Of a DNA stretch of 64,000 nucleotides, positions 17,373 through 26,264 are shown in pieces (position 1 is the first letter of the stretch; the number at the start of each line of letters is the position of its first letter). Under the pieces are notes generated by a model that saw nothing but the letters and a program-made list of their open reading frames with translations, ran no database searches and was not told where the DNA came from. Position numbers and translations under genes: made by a program. The stretch comes from Kibdelosporangium banguiense (GTDB lineage: Bacteria; Actinomycetota; Actinomycetes; Mycobacteriales; Pseudonocardiaceae): positions 1,749,203-1,813,202 of the forward strand of contig NZ_JAGINW010000001.1 in NCBI RefSeq assembly GCF_017876405.1. Reading direction: 5' to 3'.

Positions 17373-18435
17373 GCAGGAGAACGTGCGGCCGATGTGGTCG
17401 GAGGAAGAACTCGATCAGGCACTGGCCACCTTGCGTGCGCAGGTCCCACCCGGGGAGGAGTCGCTGGCCGGGGCACGCGCCGAACTGATGCGTGCGGCGG
17501 GAAGCCCGGTACCTGCTGAGAAGAAGCGGCACTGGGGCCGTTGGGTGGCCGCGATCGCGACCATCGCGGCAGTCGTCGCCGGGGTTCTGATCGTGCCGAC
17601 GCTCCAGTTCGGTGACGAGCCGGCGCCCTCGACCGCGTCGGCGGCCGCCGTGCTCAACAGCGCCGCCGACAAGATCGGCGCGTCGGACCCGGTCGTGAAA
17701 CCGGGGCAGTACCTCTACACCGAGTCCCACGAGTGGCATTCGGTGACCATCGCCGGTGACAAGCCGTTGACGTATCTCGAGGAGAGCGTCACCCAGACGT
17801 GGATCCCTGCCGACCGTACGCAGGAATGGCTGCAGCGCAGCAGCACGACAGGCCAACGCAAATGGATCACGGGCAGCGACGCTGAGCTGAAGGCGTTGGG
17901 CATCAACCCGGACGAGAACACCCCCGAGGAACTCCGTGCCAAGTGCGGTGACTTCTATCTGAACCCCGGCGAACAGCCGTGCCAGCGGCAAGGCGGCTGG
18001 GAACGGCCGACACCCGAGTTCCTCGCCGGCCTGCCCACCGACCCGAAGCAGCTCTACGACCTGCTACGCGCGGCCGCGGCGAAACAGAGCCAAGACCCCG
18101 ACCTGGAAGTGCTGGTCGTCGTCTCGGACACGATCCGCAGCGCGACAGCGCCGGCCGCGGTCCGGGCCAACCTGTATCGGGCGGTGGCGTTGTCGCCGGA
18201 TCTCAAGATCAGCGACAACAACGCGAACCTGGACGGCCGGGTGGGCGTCGGGCTGGGCTTCGAACGCGGCGGCCTGCGGCAGGAGCTGATCATCGACCCC
18301 GTCACCGGCCAGTTCATCGGGGAACGCCAGACCGCGGCGCAGGACTACCCGAGCGTCCCCAAGGGCACAGTGACCGGCTACACATCGGTATCCACAGGGG
18401 TTGTGGACAAAGTGGGTGACAAACCCACGGGCTGA
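17365..18435 (+). CDS. CU044_5270-like membrane-anchored protein, sigma-factor partner
   Basis: A 356-residue protein: a cytoplasmic N-terminal stretch of about 50 residues, one transmembrane helix (VAAIATIAAVVAGVLIVPTL, about residues 54-73) and an extracytoplasmic domain of about 280 residues. Layout and position directly after an ECF sigma gene match the CU044_5270 family that accompanies many actinobacterial sigma factors. It lacks the HxxxCxxC zinc motif of ZAS anti-sigma factors, so an anti-sigma or sensor role is inferred from context. ATG 17365 lies inside the sigma gene's last codons and is preceded by AAGGGGGG. Confidence 0.65.
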   Translation: MTEQENVRPMWSEEELDQALATLRAQVPPGEESLAGARAELMRAAGSPVPAEKKRHWGRWVAAIATIAAVVAGVLIVPTLQFGDEPAPSTASAAAVLNSAADKIGASDPVVKPGQYLYTESHEWHSVTIAGDKPLTYLEESVTQTWIPADRTQEWLQRSSTTGQRKWITGSDAELKALGINPDENTPEELRAKCGDFYLNPGEQPCQRQGGWERPTPEFLAGLPTDPKQLYDLLRAAAAKQSQDPDLEVLVVVSDTIRSATAPAAVRANLYRAVALSPDLKISDNNANLDGRVGVGLGFERGGLRQELIIDPVTGQFIGERQTAAQDYPSVPKGTVTGYTSVSTGVVDKVGDKPTG

Positions 18436-18451
18436 ACCGATATACCACCAG

Positions 18452-18483
18452 GGCCCGTGCGTCGGTCGGGGGACGCACGGGCC
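18452..18483. terminator. Bidirectional terminator between convergent genes
   Basis: A perfect 12-bp inverted repeat (GGCCCGTGCGTC at 18452-18463, complement at 18472-18483) with an 8-nt loop. It sits between the stop codons of the rightward CU044_5270-like gene and the leftward radA gene and can serve both. Confidence 0.75.
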
Positions 18484-19851
18484 TCAGCGCTTGGACAGCG
18501 TGTCGACAAGCGTGCGCAGATCGGGCACCACGGTCGCCCTGATGTCCGGGGGCAGCCGGCCGGAGTCCGGCGGCACCAGCGCTCGCTTGAAACCCAGCCG
18601 GGCGGCCTCGGCCAGCCGCCTGCCGACGCTGCCCACCCGGCGCACCTCACCGGCCAGGCCGACCTCACCGATGATCACCATGTCGTTCGGCAGCGGGATG
18701 TCCAGCTTCGCGCTGGCCACCGCCATGGCCAGGGCGAGGTCGCTCGCCGGTTCGATGATCTTCATTCCGCCGACGGTCGCGGTGAACACGTCCGACTTGC
18801 CCAGTGGCAGGCTCGCCCGGCGCTCCAGGACCGCGAGGACCTTGGCCACGCGGGAGGCGTCCAGGCCGTTGACCGCTCGCCTCGGCATCGGCGACTCGGT
18901 ACTCGTGACCAGGGCCTGCACTTCGCCCAGCAGGGCTCGTTTGCCCTCGGTGACCACTGTGATCGCGCTGCCCGCGACGCCTTCGACCCGGTTGCTCATG
19001 AAGATGAGCGACGGATCCGGCACACCGACGATGCCTTCCTCGACCATCTCGAAACAGCCGACCTCGTCCGCCGCGCCGAACCGGTTCTTCACGCCCCGGA
19101 CCAGGCGCAGCGACGAGTACTTGTCGCCTTCGAAGTGCAGCACCACGTCCACCAGGTGCTCCAGCACGCGAGGCCCGGCCACCGAGCCTTCCTTGGTGAC
19201 GTGACCGACCAGGACCACCGGCAGGCTTCGCTCCTTGGCCAACGCCACCAACGCCGCCGTCACCGCGCGGACCTGGGTCACGCCGCCCGCTGAGCTCTCC
19301 ACCGCCGGGGAGCTCAGCGTCTGGACGGAGTCGATGATCAGCATGGTCGGCTTCACGGCTTCCACGTGGCCCAGAACCGTGGCCAGGTCGCTTTCCGCGG
19401 CCAGGAACATCTCGTTGTGCACATTGCCCGTGCGTTCCGCACGCAGTCTGACCTGGCCCGCTGATTCCTCACCGGTTATATAGAGGGACCGGCCTGAGGA
19501 ATCGTCTCGCGCCACCCACTGGTACGCCACCTCCAGCAGCAGCGTCGACTTACCGACACCGGGTTCACCCGCCAGCAGGACGACCGCTCCGGGAACCAGT
19601 CCCCCACCCAGGACGCGGTCAAGCTCAGGGACGCCCGTCTTCTGGGCTCGCGCGGACTCGACATCGACTTCGGCGATCGGCCTGGCCGGGGACGCCGGCG
19701 CGCCCGCCACCACCTTCGCGAGCGCGGGTCTGGCAGCGGCGACCTCCTCGATGGTCCCCCACGCCTGGCACTCCGGGCACCGGCCGAACCACTTCGAGAC
19801 CACCCCACCGCACTCGGCACACCGATACGCGGAAGCAACCTTCTTAGCCAC
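18484..19851 (-). CDS. radA: DNA repair protein RadA
   Basis: RecA-related ATPase that processes recombination intermediates by branch migration. The 455-residue chain begins with a C4 zinc finger (C11, C14, C25, C28), then a RecA-type core with Walker A GEPGVGKST (95-103), the RadA signature KNRFG, and a C-terminal Lon-protease-like domain. The stop codon immediately abuts the terminator. In Mycobacterium radA is followed by disA; that neighbour is absent here. lpqE lies upstream on the same strand, separated by a structured repeat. Confidence 0.96.
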   Translation of the reverse strand: MAKKVASAYRCAECGGVVSKWFGRCPECQAWGTIEEVAAARPALAKVVAGAPASPARPIAEVDVESARAQKTGVPELDRVLGGGLVPGAVVLLAGEPGVGKSTLLLEVAYQWVARDDSSGRSLYITGEESAGQVRLRAERTGNVHNEMFLAAESDLATVLGHVEAVKPTMLIIDSVQTLSSPAVESSAGGVTQVRAVTAALVALAKERSLPVVLVGHVTKEGSVAGPRVLEHLVDVVLHFEGDKYSSLRLVRGVKNRFGAADEVGCFEMVEEGIVGVPDPSLIFMSNRVEGVAGSAITVVTEGKRALLGEVQALVTSTESPMPRRAVNGLDASRVAKVLAVLERRASLPLGKSDVFTATVGGMKIIEPASDLALAMAVASAKLDIPLPNDMVIIGEVGLAGEVRRVGSVGRRLAEAARLGFKRALVPPDSGRLPPDIRATVVPDLRTLVDTLSKR

Positions 19852-19891
19852 GCCCGAGAACCTAGCGGCACCCTCCGACAGTGTTGGATTG

Positions 19892-20079
19892 CCTCGCTTC
19901 GCTCGGCGAGGCTTGATCGCGACTAGGCGGCTTGATCGCGCTGGTCATTTACGCGCCGCAACGCGCCCGACATCGCCCCAGCCCTTCTCGTGGCCGCGCC
20001 ACAGCGGAAGATGTCGGTTGCGTGGGGCGGGGTGGAAATGGCCGGCTTTGGCGATCAAGCCCGTCCGAGCGAAGCGAGG
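19892..20079 (-). repeat. Structured intergenic repeat, copy A
   Basis: First of three related elements (others at 43516 and 53435). The core 19929-20061 is bounded by GGCTTGATCGC and its perfect complement, with inner pairing CCGACATC/GATGTCGG. An outer 15-bp perfect pair, CCTCGCTTCGCTCGG (19892) with its complement (20065-20079), extends it. Read in lpqE direction the element begins 9 nt after the lpqE stop and fills the gap to radA. GGCTTGATCGCG is also duplicated at the radA-proximal end (19909, 19929). It may act as a 3'-UTR structure, attenuator or non-autonomous mobile element. Confidence 0.75.
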
Positions 20080-20088
20080 ACAGAAGAT

Positions 20089-20799
20089 TCAGTGATCGGG
20101 GGTTGCGGCCGGGGCACGTGGGGTGGTGGGGACGGCGATCGGGACGATCAGGGTCACCTGGCTGTTGCGGAACGCGAAGACCAGCTCGACGGTCTTGCCC
20201 GAGCGGACTTCTTCCTTCAGCTTCGTCAGCACGATCGTGACCTTGCCGATGGTCTTCGGCGCCGCCGGGGCAGAGGTCGTCGTGGCCGTGGTCGACGTGG
20301 TCGCGCTGCTGCCCGTGGTCTGGGAGCCCGACGTCGCCGAGCCCGAGGTCTGCGAGCCGGAGGTCGTGGCGCCGGTCGTGGTCGTGCCGCCGATCGTGGT
20401 GGCCGGGTTCGACGGGGTGGTCGCCACGGGCGTGTTCGAGAGGCGGCCGCCGACCGGCAGCTCGGCGATCAGGGAGCGGCCCGGGGGCAGGCTCTTGTCG
20501 CCGGTGACGACCACGGTCCCGGCCGGGCTGGTCACGGCCACCAGTTCGTCGTCGGCCTGGCCGGCGTTGACGATGGTGCCGAGGATGACCGCGTCCGAAC
20601 CGGACTCGTAGACGCCGTGCTCGGGGTAGGCGAGCTGGATGTCGCGCACGGCGATGGGCCCGGCGTTGCCGTTGCTGCCGTTCACCGCGGGCTCCATGCC
20701 GGCGGTCTGGGAGATCTGCCCGGCGCCGCAGCCCGCGAGTGCGAGCGCGATCCCGACCACTGCAGGGGCCAAGCGCAGGCTGCGTCGTTCACGACTCAC
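20089..20799 (-). CDS. lpqE: LpqE-like lipoprotein
   Basis: A secreted lipoprotein of 236 residues. The signal peptide ends in the lipobox LALAGC with C24 as the lipidated cysteine. A small beta-rich domain follows (about 40-135: PIAVRDIQLAYPEHG, YESGSDAVILGTIVNAGQAD), then a low-complexity Thr/Ser/Gly linker (about 140-190) and a second beta segment. Position between radA and carD matches mycobacterial lpqE; the domain resembles copper-chaperone-type (PCuAC-like) folds, but metal-binding residues are not obvious. The start is GTG 20799 with AGGAAGGA upstream. Confidence 0.75.
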   Translation of the reverse strand: MSRERRSLRLAPAVVGIALALAGCGAGQISQTAGMEPAVNGSNGNAGPIAVRDIQLAYPEHGVYESGSDAVILGTIVNAGQADDELVAVTSPAGTVVVTGDKSLPPGRSLIAELPVGGRLSNTPVATTPSNPATTIGGTTTTGATTSGSQTSGSATSGSQTTGSSATTSTTATTTSAPAAPKTIGKVTIVLTKLKEEVRSGKTVELVFAFRNSQVTLIVPIAVPTTPRAPAATPDH

Positions 20800-20903
20800 G
20801 TTGCCGGTCCTTCCTGGGGAAAACGCGTCGGCCCGAAGGGTATCCGGCGCCCCGCGAGCGGCTCGCGCCCGGTCGGCAAGTTGATGTCCACAAAGGATCG
20901 GAG

Positions 20904-20932
20904 AGTATCTCATCAAGATCATGAATTGTCAC
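20904..20932 (-). promoter_or_regulatory. Candidate promoter for lpqE
   Basis: On the minus strand GTGACA (20932-20927), a 17-nt spacer and GATACT (20909-20904) resemble a sigma-A promoter about 100 nt upstream of lpqE. A TTGACA also occurs at 20961-20956 without a matching -10. Confidence 0.35.
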
Positions 20933-21037
20933 TTCGACGCACGAGCGCAAGTATTTGTCAACCCCCAGGCGGTCCATCCTCGGGCCGCTGACCTGCGCTT
21001 ACCCGTCCCAAGCCGAACTGAGGGGGATTGCGGGGCA

Positions 21038-21046
21038 TGTTAGAAT
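21038..21046 (+). promoter_or_regulatory. Candidate extended -10 promoter of carD
   Basis: TGTTAGAAT places an extended -10 (TGn-TAGAAT) 28 nt before the carD start codon. No good -35 is visible. The region is framed by CGCTGACC (20986) and its complement GGTCAGCG (21049-21056), which may be an operator. Confidence 0.35.
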
Positions 21047-21073
21047 GGGGTCAGCGAAAGGGGCAGAGGACAC

Positions 21074-21568
21074 ATGGTTTTCAAGGTCGGAGAGACCGTC
21101 GTCTACCCGCACCACGGTGCCGCTCTCATCGAAGCAATCGAGACCCGCGTGATCAAGGGCGAGGAGAAGAAGTACCTCGTCCTCAAGGTCGCGCAAGGTG
21201 ATCTCACGGTTCGTGTACCCGCTGACAACGCCGAGATTGTGGGCGTTCGTGATGTCGTGGGTCAAGAAGGTCTGAACCGCGTCTTCGATGTTTTGCGTGC
21301 TCCTCACACCGAGGAGCCGACCAACTGGTCACGGCGGTATAAGGCCAACCTCGAGAAGCTCGCCTCCGGCGATGTGAACAAGGTGGCCGAAGTGGTGCGA
21401 GACCTCTGGCGGCGTGAGAAGGACCGTGGCCTATCCGCAGGCGAGAAGCGGATGCTGGCCAAGGCTCGACAGATACTGGTGAGCGAGTTGGCACTGGCCG
21501 AGGGCACCGACGAGGACAAGGCTGAAGTCCTCCTCGACGAGGTTCTGGCCACCGCCGCGGCGGTCTAG
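21074..21568 (+). CDS. carD: CarD-family RNA polymerase-binding regulator
   Basis: Essential global regulator in mycobacteria that binds the RNA polymerase beta subunit and stabilises open complexes at rRNA and other promoters. The 164-residue length equals mycobacterial CarD. The N-terminal RNAP-interacting Tudor-like domain starts [20 protein letters not shown], and the helical C-terminal half contains the conserved [16 protein letters not shown]. It is divergent from lpqE, with ispD downstream by 28 nt, the order seen in Mycobacterium. The ATG has AGAGGA upstream. Confidence 0.96.
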   Translation: MVFKVGETVVYPHHGAALIEAIETRVIKGEEKKYLVLKVAQGDLTVRVPADNAEIVGVRDVVGQEGLNRVFDVLRAPHTEEPTNWSRRYKANLEKLASGDVNKVAEVVRDLWRREKDRGLSAGEKRMLAKARQILVSELALAEGTDEDKAEVLLDEVLATAAAV

Positions 21569-21596
21569 ACCACCCGCAAGTACGGAAACCACGGGC

Positions 21597-22175
21597 GTGA
21601 GTATGAGTTCCGTCGCGCTCGCAGTCGTGCCGGCGACTGGTGACGTTTCCGTGCGAGGCATGCCATTGATCGAACGTGCCGTGCGCAACCTGCTTGAGGC
21701 GGGTTGCGTGCGGCACGTTTTCATTTGTACCCCATCGCCGTCGAGGTTCGCTTGGATGGACACCGCAGCGTCTTCGGTTGTCGTCGGTGATCACACAGCG
21801 GGCCTGCGAGCGGCGATATCGGCGTTTCCTGACATTCGTTTTGTCCTCGTCCATGATGTGACACGGGCCGCAACTCCGCCGCAAGTGATCAAATCGGTCG
21901 TCGAGGCGCTCGAACAGGGTGCCAAAGCCGTCATTCCCGTGCTCCCCTTGACCGATACGGTCAAAGTGGTCGACCAGGACGGCCGGATCACCGGCACGCG
22001 GGACCGCGAGGAGCTGCGAGTGATGCAGTCCCCGCTCGGCACGGCGGTCGAATTGCTCCAGCAGGCCGAAGGTGACCTGCCCGGCGGCTTGGGGGTGCCG
22101 TTGAGCACGGTCCCGGGGCATCCACACGGGCTGCGCATCCGCACGGAGTTCGACGTCGCTACCGTGACTCCGTGA
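21597..22175 (+). CDS. IspD-like cytidylyltransferase homologue, probably catalytically impaired
   Basis: By position (carD-ispD-ispF) and overall pattern this is the MEP-pathway 2-C-methylerythritol-4-phosphate cytidylyltransferase. [13 protein letters not shown] (D87), [31 protein letters not shown] and a C-terminal [12 protein letters not shown] match IspD blocks. However, it is 192 residues instead of about 230. The CTP-binding loop PAAGxGxRxGxxxPK is reduced to [10 protein letters not shown], the GGxxRQxSV segment reads [12 protein letters not shown], and the substrate lysine before ITT is arginine (R180). The frame is intact and overlaps ispF as GTGA, so it is expressed rather than broken. 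Confidence 0.75.
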   Translation: MSMSSVALAVVPATGDVSVRGMPLIERAVRNLLEAGCVRHVFICTPSPSRFAWMDTAASSVVVGDHTAGLRAAISAFPDIRFVLVHDVTRAATPPQVIKSVVEALEQGAKAVIPVLPLTDTVKVVDQDGRITGTRDREELRVMQSPLGTAVELLQQAEGDLPGGLGVPLSTVPGHPHGLRIRTEFDVATVTP

Positions 22176-22687
22176 TCCCACGGGTTGGCACCGCCTGCGA
22201 CGTTCATCCCATCGAGGCAGGCCGCGAATGCTGGATGGCCGGTCTGCTCTGGGACGGCGTGGACGGCTGCGAAGGACACTCGGACGGCGATGTCGCGGCT
22301 CACGCGTTGTGCGACGCGATGCTGACCGCCGCAGGCCTCGGTGACCTTGGCGCGGTATTCGGCACTGGTGACCCACGGTGGAGCGGCGCGCACGGAGTGG
22401 AATTGCTCACAGAGGTCCGGCGCCGGATCGAGGCGGCCGGTTTCCAGGTCGGCAACGCCTCTGTTCAGGTCATCGGCAACGCCCCACGCATCGGCAAGCG
22501 CCGCGCGGAGGCGCAGGACGTCCTGTCGGCGGCGGTCGGCGGTCCGGTCGCGGTGTCCGGGACGACCACGGACGGGCTTGGCCTGACCGGTCGCGGTGAG
22601 GGCATCGCCGCGATCGCCACAGCACTGCTCGTCGCGGTGGATGTCCGCCCTGCGGGAGGTTCTGCGACCGACGAACCAGCGTCCTAG
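22172..22687 (+). CDS. ispF: 2-C-methyl-D-erythritol 2,4-cyclodiphosphate synthase
   Basis: Zinc-dependent trimeric enzyme of the MEP isoprenoid pathway. The metal-site motif CDVHPI (D10, H12), the loop [19 protein letters not shown] and the C-terminal [18 protein letters not shown] are all recognisable. At 171 residues it is slightly longer than E. coli IspF because of a C-terminal tail. The GTG start overlaps the ispD-like stop by 4 nt, indicating coupled translation. Confidence 0.93.
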   Translation: MIPRVGTACDVHPIEAGRECWMAGLLWDGVDGCEGHSDGDVAAHALCDAMLTAAGLGDLGAVFGTGDPRWSGAHGVELLTEVRRRIEAAGFQVGNASVQVIGNAPRIGKRRAEAQDVLSAAVGGPVAVSGTTTDGLGLTGRGEGIAAIATALLVAVDVRPAGGSATDEPAS

Positions 22688-22697
22688 GCTTGGGCGT

Positions 22698-23093
22698 ATG
22701 GCTTCACTCAACGACACCATCCGCTCGCTGGTCGACGGCAAGAACTTCGCCACCCTCGCGACGCTCAACGCCGACGGCAGCCCGCAGACCTCCCCGGTGT
22801 GGATCGCCCGGGACGGCGACGACCTGCTGGTCTCGACCGTGGTCGGGCGGCTGAAGGAGCGCAACCTGCGCCGTGACCCCCGCGCGAGCATCACGGTGTT
22901 CGACCATGACAACCCGTACAACTACTTCGAAGCCCGCGGCCCAGTCTCGTTCACTGAGAAAGGCGGCCCCGAGCTGATCAACACCCTGGCCCAGAAGTAC
23001 ACCGGCGACGACTACAAGGGCGACGTGGGCACCGACAACGTGCGAGTGATCGTCCGGTTGACCCCCGAAAAACTCACGGGCAACGCGGTCTGA
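22698..23093 (+). CDS. PPOX-class F420-dependent oxidoreductase
   Basis: A 131-residue split-barrel flavin/deazaflavin reductase. ATLNADGSPQTSPVWIARDGDDLLVSTV-type strands and RLKERNLRRDPRASITVFD are typical of the actinobacterial TIGR03618/PPOX F420 group; substrates are generally unknown. ATG 22698 gives the standard N-terminus (MASLNDTIRSLV); the upstream in-frame sequence is ispF read in another frame. It lies 10 nt after ispF and may be cotranscribed with it. Confidence 0.85.
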   Translation: MASLNDTIRSLVDGKNFATLATLNADGSPQTSPVWIARDGDDLLVSTVVGRLKERNLRRDPRASITVFDHDNPYNYFEARGPVSFTEKGGPELINTLAQKYTGDDYKGDVGTDNVRVIVRLTPEKLTGNAV

Positions 23094-23145
23094 CGTCACA
23101 TCCCGGGCGGCCCAACCGGCCGTCCGCCCCCACTAACGTGGGGAT

Positions 23146-23811
23146 ATGGCGATCCGTGGGGTTCTCTTCGACTTCTCCGGCACTCTCTTCCGGCTTGAGC
23201 CGAATCTGGACGGGCTGACCGACCTGCAGGGCCTGCCGTTGAGCGGAGAGGACCAGGCCGAGGTCATGCGGCAGATGACGGCGCCGACCGGGCGTCCGCC
23301 GGGGCTGCCTGAGCATCTGCACGACCAGTGGGACCGCCGGGATCTCGACCCGCCCGCGCACCGCGCGCTGTATCTCGCCGTGCTGAGTGGTGCCGGTGTC
23401 GGCAACCCCGAACTGCTCTACGACCGGATGCTGGACATGGCCAGCTGGGATCCGTATCCGGATACCGCGCAGGCGTTGAAGACGTTGGCGAGTGACGGGA
23501 TCCGGATCGGTGTGATCAGCAACATCGCGTGGGACATCCGGCCCGCGTTCGAGATCCTCGGCGTGTCCGACCTGGTCGACGAGTTCGTACTGTCCTATGA
23601 GGAGGGTTACGTCAAGCCGGACGCGCGGCTGTTCGCCCTGGCGTGCGAGCGGCTAGGCCTGCCAGGCGAGGACGTGCTGATGATCGGCGACAGTGAAGAG
23701 GCTGATGGCGGCGCTGCCCGGATCGGCTGTGCGGTCGCGATCGTCGATCCGTTGCCGGTCGGGCAACGGCCGTCGGCATTATCGGAAGTTCTCACAAAGA
23801 ATGGTTTGTAA
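23146..23811 (+). CDS. HAD-family hydrolase
   Basis: A 221-residue haloacid-dehalogenase-like hydrolase, subfamily IA. Motif I is DFSGTLF (the residue after the nucleophile turn is Ser-Gly rather than Asp-Gly, so the second Asp, which acts as general acid, is replaced by Ser). Motif II is IGVISNIAWD, the motif III lysine is in YVKPD, and motif IV is MIGDSEEAD. The missing second aspartate suggests altered chemistry or a non-phosphatase role. The substrate cannot be predicted. Confidence 0.82.
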   Translation: MAIRGVLFDFSGTLFRLEPNLDGLTDLQGLPLSGEDQAEVMRQMTAPTGRPPGLPEHLHDQWDRRDLDPPAHRALYLAVLSGAGVGNPELLYDRMLDMASWDPYPDTAQALKTLASDGIRIGVISNIAWDIRPAFEILGVSDLVDEFVLSYEEGYVKPDARLFALACERLGLPGEDVLMIGDSEEADGGAARIGCAVAIVDPLPVGQRPSALSEVLTKNGL

Positions 23812-23844
23812 AAAGCCATTCACCTCATCCCGTACCATCTCTGC

Positions 23845-25236
23845 GTGAGCCTTCACCTGTATGACACGGCGACCCGGAGCACGCGGGAGTTTCACCCCGC
23901 GCGGAACGGAACGGCGTCCATCTACGTGTGTGGGGCCACTGTGCAGGGCGTTCCGCACATAGGCCACGTTCGTGGCGCGCTGAACTACGACGTGCTGCGG
24001 CGCTGGCTCGAAGCCGACGGGCTGGACGTCCACCTGGTTCGCAATGTCACGGACATCGACGACAAGATCCTCAAGAAGGCCGCCGAGGCTGGCCGTCCCT
24101 GGTGGGAATGGGCCGAGACGCACGAGCGCGCCTTCGAAGACGCCTACGAGGCGCTCGGCTGCTTGCCGCCGTCGTACGCGCCGCGTGCGACCGGGCACGT
24201 CACGCAGATGATCGAGCTGATGCAGCGGCTCATCGACCGCGGTCACGCGTACGCCTCAGGCGGCGACGTGTACTTCTCCGTGGGCTCGTTCCCCGAGTAC
24301 GGCGCGCTTTCCGGGCAGCGTCCGGAAGAGGTGCAGCAGGGCGAGAGCGCGGCCGAGGGCAAGCGCGACAGCCGGGACTTCACGCTGTGGAAGGCCGCCA
24401 AGCCGGGCGAGCCGTCCTGGCCGACGCCGTGGGGCCCGGGCCGGCCGGGCTGGCACCTGGAGTGCTCGGCGATGGCCACGACCTACCTGGGCGGCGAGTT
24501 CGACATCCACGGCGGCGGGATCGACCTGATCTTCCCGCACCACGAGAACGAGCAGGCACAGTCGCGTGCGGCCGGGGACGGGTTCGCCCGCTACTGGCTG
24601 CACAACGGCTGGGTCACCATGTCGGGCGAGAAGATGTCCAAATCGCTGGGCAACGTCGTCTCCATCCCGGAGATGCTCGCGAACGTGCGCGCGGTCGAGC
24701 TGCGCTACTACCTGGTGTCGCCGCACTACCGGTCGACCATCGAGTACTCCGGCCCTGCGCTGGCCGAGGCAGTCGCCGCGTACGGCCGGATCGAGACGTT
24801 CCTGCGGAATGTCACGGGTCGTCTTGGCGTTGTCGAGCCAAGCGAGTTCACCGCGGAGTTCAGTGCCGCGATGGACGACGACCTGGGCACGCCCGCGGCG
24901 ATCGCCGCTGTGCACAACGCGGTTCGTGAGGGCAACGTCGCGCTGGCTTCCGGCGACGAGGCCGGTGCTCGCCGTGCGGCCGGTGCGGTGCGCGCGATGA
25001 TGGGCGTGCTCGGCCTGGACCCGTTGTCCGCCAAGTGGTCTGAGGAGTCCACAGCGGACGCGGCACACCGCAGCGCGCTCGGCGCGTTGGTGGAGGCTCT
25101 GCTGGACGAACGCCAGCGGGCCCGTAAGGACAAGAACTTCGCGGCTGCCGATGCGGTGCGGGATCGCCTGCTGACAGCCGGAATCACCGTCGAGGACACT
25201 CCCGACGGTCCACTATGGACATTGAAGGACAGCTGA
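23845..25236 (+). CDS. cysS: Cysteinyl-tRNA synthetase
   Basis: Class I aminoacyl-tRNA synthetase, 463 residues. The zinc/active-site cysteine C29 (YVCGATVQ) precedes the HIGH-type motif VPHIGHVRG (37-45). The zinc-site block [24 protein letters not shown] and the KMSKS loop [11 protein letters not shown] are intact, and the C-terminal anticodon-binding helices are complete. The start is GTG 23845. It precedes rlmB by 1 nt, as in many actinobacteria. Confidence 0.97.
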   Translation: MSLHLYDTATRSTREFHPARNGTASIYVCGATVQGVPHIGHVRGALNYDVLRRWLEADGLDVHLVRNVTDIDDKILKKAAEAGRPWWEWAETHERAFEDAYEALGCLPPSYAPRATGHVTQMIELMQRLIDRGHAYASGGDVYFSVGSFPEYGALSGQRPEEVQQGESAAEGKRDSRDFTLWKAAKPGEPSWPTPWGPGRPGWHLECSAMATTYLGGEFDIHGGGIDLIFPHHENEQAQSRAAGDGFARYWLHNGWVTMSGEKMSKSLGNVVSIPEMLANVRAVELRYYLVSPHYRSTIEYSGPALAEAVAAYGRIETFLRNVTGRLGVVEPSEFTAEFSAAMDDDLGTPAAIAAVHNAVREGNVALASGDEAGARRAAGAVRAMMGVLGLDPLSAKWSEESTADAAHRSALGALVEALLDERQRARKDKNFAAADAVRDRLLTAGITVEDTPDGPLWTLKDS

Positions 25237-25237
25237 C

Positions 25238-26203
25238 GTGGCCGGGAATTCAAGGCGTAAGGGTGCGATGCGGAAGCCCGGCACCAAGAAGGGGGCCGTG
25301 GTCGGCTCCGGTGGCCAGCGGCGTAAGGGCCTGGAAGGCAAGGGCCCCACGCCCAAGGCGCACGAGCGGCCGAACCACAAGGCCTACCGCAAGCCGCTGA
25401 GCCCACAGGCAAAGCAGCGCAACGACACCAAGCGCCGCGACACGGGCCCGACGTCGGAACTCGTCGCGGGTCGTAACCCCGTCCTCGAGTGCCTGCGCGC
25501 GGAGGTGCCGGCGACGGCGCTGTACGTCGCCATCGGCATCGACGCGGACGACCGTGTGACCGCCGCTGTTCAACTCGCGGCCGACCGCGGGCTCTCGGTG
25601 CTGGAGGTGTCCCGGCCTGAGCTCGACCGGCTCACCAACAACGCGACTCACCAGGGCATCTCCCTGCAGATCCCGCCGTTCGAGTACTCACACCCGGACG
25701 ACCTGCTCGACATCGCCAAGGAATCCGGCGAAGACGCCCTGCTGGTCGCGCTCGACGGCGTGACCGACCCCCGCAACCTCGGCGCTGTGATCCGTTCTGC
25801 GGCAGCCTTCGGCGCACACGGTGTGGTTGTGCCGCAACGGCGTTCCGCGAGCATCACGGCCGTCGCATGGCGCACAAGCGCAGGCACGGCCGCACGCATG
25901 CCCGTCGCCGTCGCCACGAACCTGACGCGCACGCTGAAGGACTGGGCTGACACCGGTCTGATGGTCGTCGGCCTGGACGCGGACAGCTCGATCACGGTCG
26001 ACGAGCTCGAACTCGCGACCGGTCCGATCGTCGTGGTTGTCGGCTCCGAAGGCCGTGGCCTGAGCCGTCTGGTACGTGAGCGCTGTGACGAGACTGTGTC
26101 GATCCCGATGGCGGCAGGCGTCGAGTCGCTGAACGCGTCGGTCGCGGCTGGTGTCGTGCTCGCTGAGATCGCGCGTCGGCGAAGGGTTGCCGGGCGGATC
26201 TGA
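25238..26203 (+). CDS. rlmB: 23S rRNA (guanosine-2'-O-)-methyltransferase RlmB
   Basis: SPOUT-class methyltransferase predicted to modify G2251 of 23S rRNA. A basic, disordered N-terminal extension (about 1-65) typical of actinobacterial members precedes the substrate-binding domain and the knot domain with [35 protein letters not shown] and [18 protein letters not shown]. It begins 1 nt after the cysS stop (GTG 25238), so the genes are cotranscribed. Confidence 0.94.
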   Translation: MAGNSRRKGAMRKPGTKKGAVVGSGGQRRKGLEGKGPTPKAHERPNHKAYRKPLSPQAKQRNDTKRRDTGPTSELVAGRNPVLECLRAEVPATALYVAIGIDADDRVTAAVQLAADRGLSVLEVSRPELDRLTNNATHQGISLQIPPFEYSHPDDLLDIAKESGEDALLVALDGVTDPRNLGAVIRSAAAFGAHGVVVPQRRSASITAVAWRTSAGTAARMPVAVATNLTRTLKDWADTGLMVVGLDADSSITVDELELATGPIVVVVGSEGRGLSRLVRERCDETVSIPMAAGVESLNASVAAGVVLAEIARRRRVAGRI

Positions 26204-26264
26204 GGTTGTTACCCCGTTTGGTCGGATAGGGTCTGCGAGGCACTATCCCCCGACGAGGTACTCA

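Noticed and set aside
21597..22175. Calling the ispD-like gene a pseudogene
   Set aside because: The frame is uninterrupted, coupled to ispF, and keeps several family blocks; only the active-site loop is lost, so it is reported as a divergent gene.
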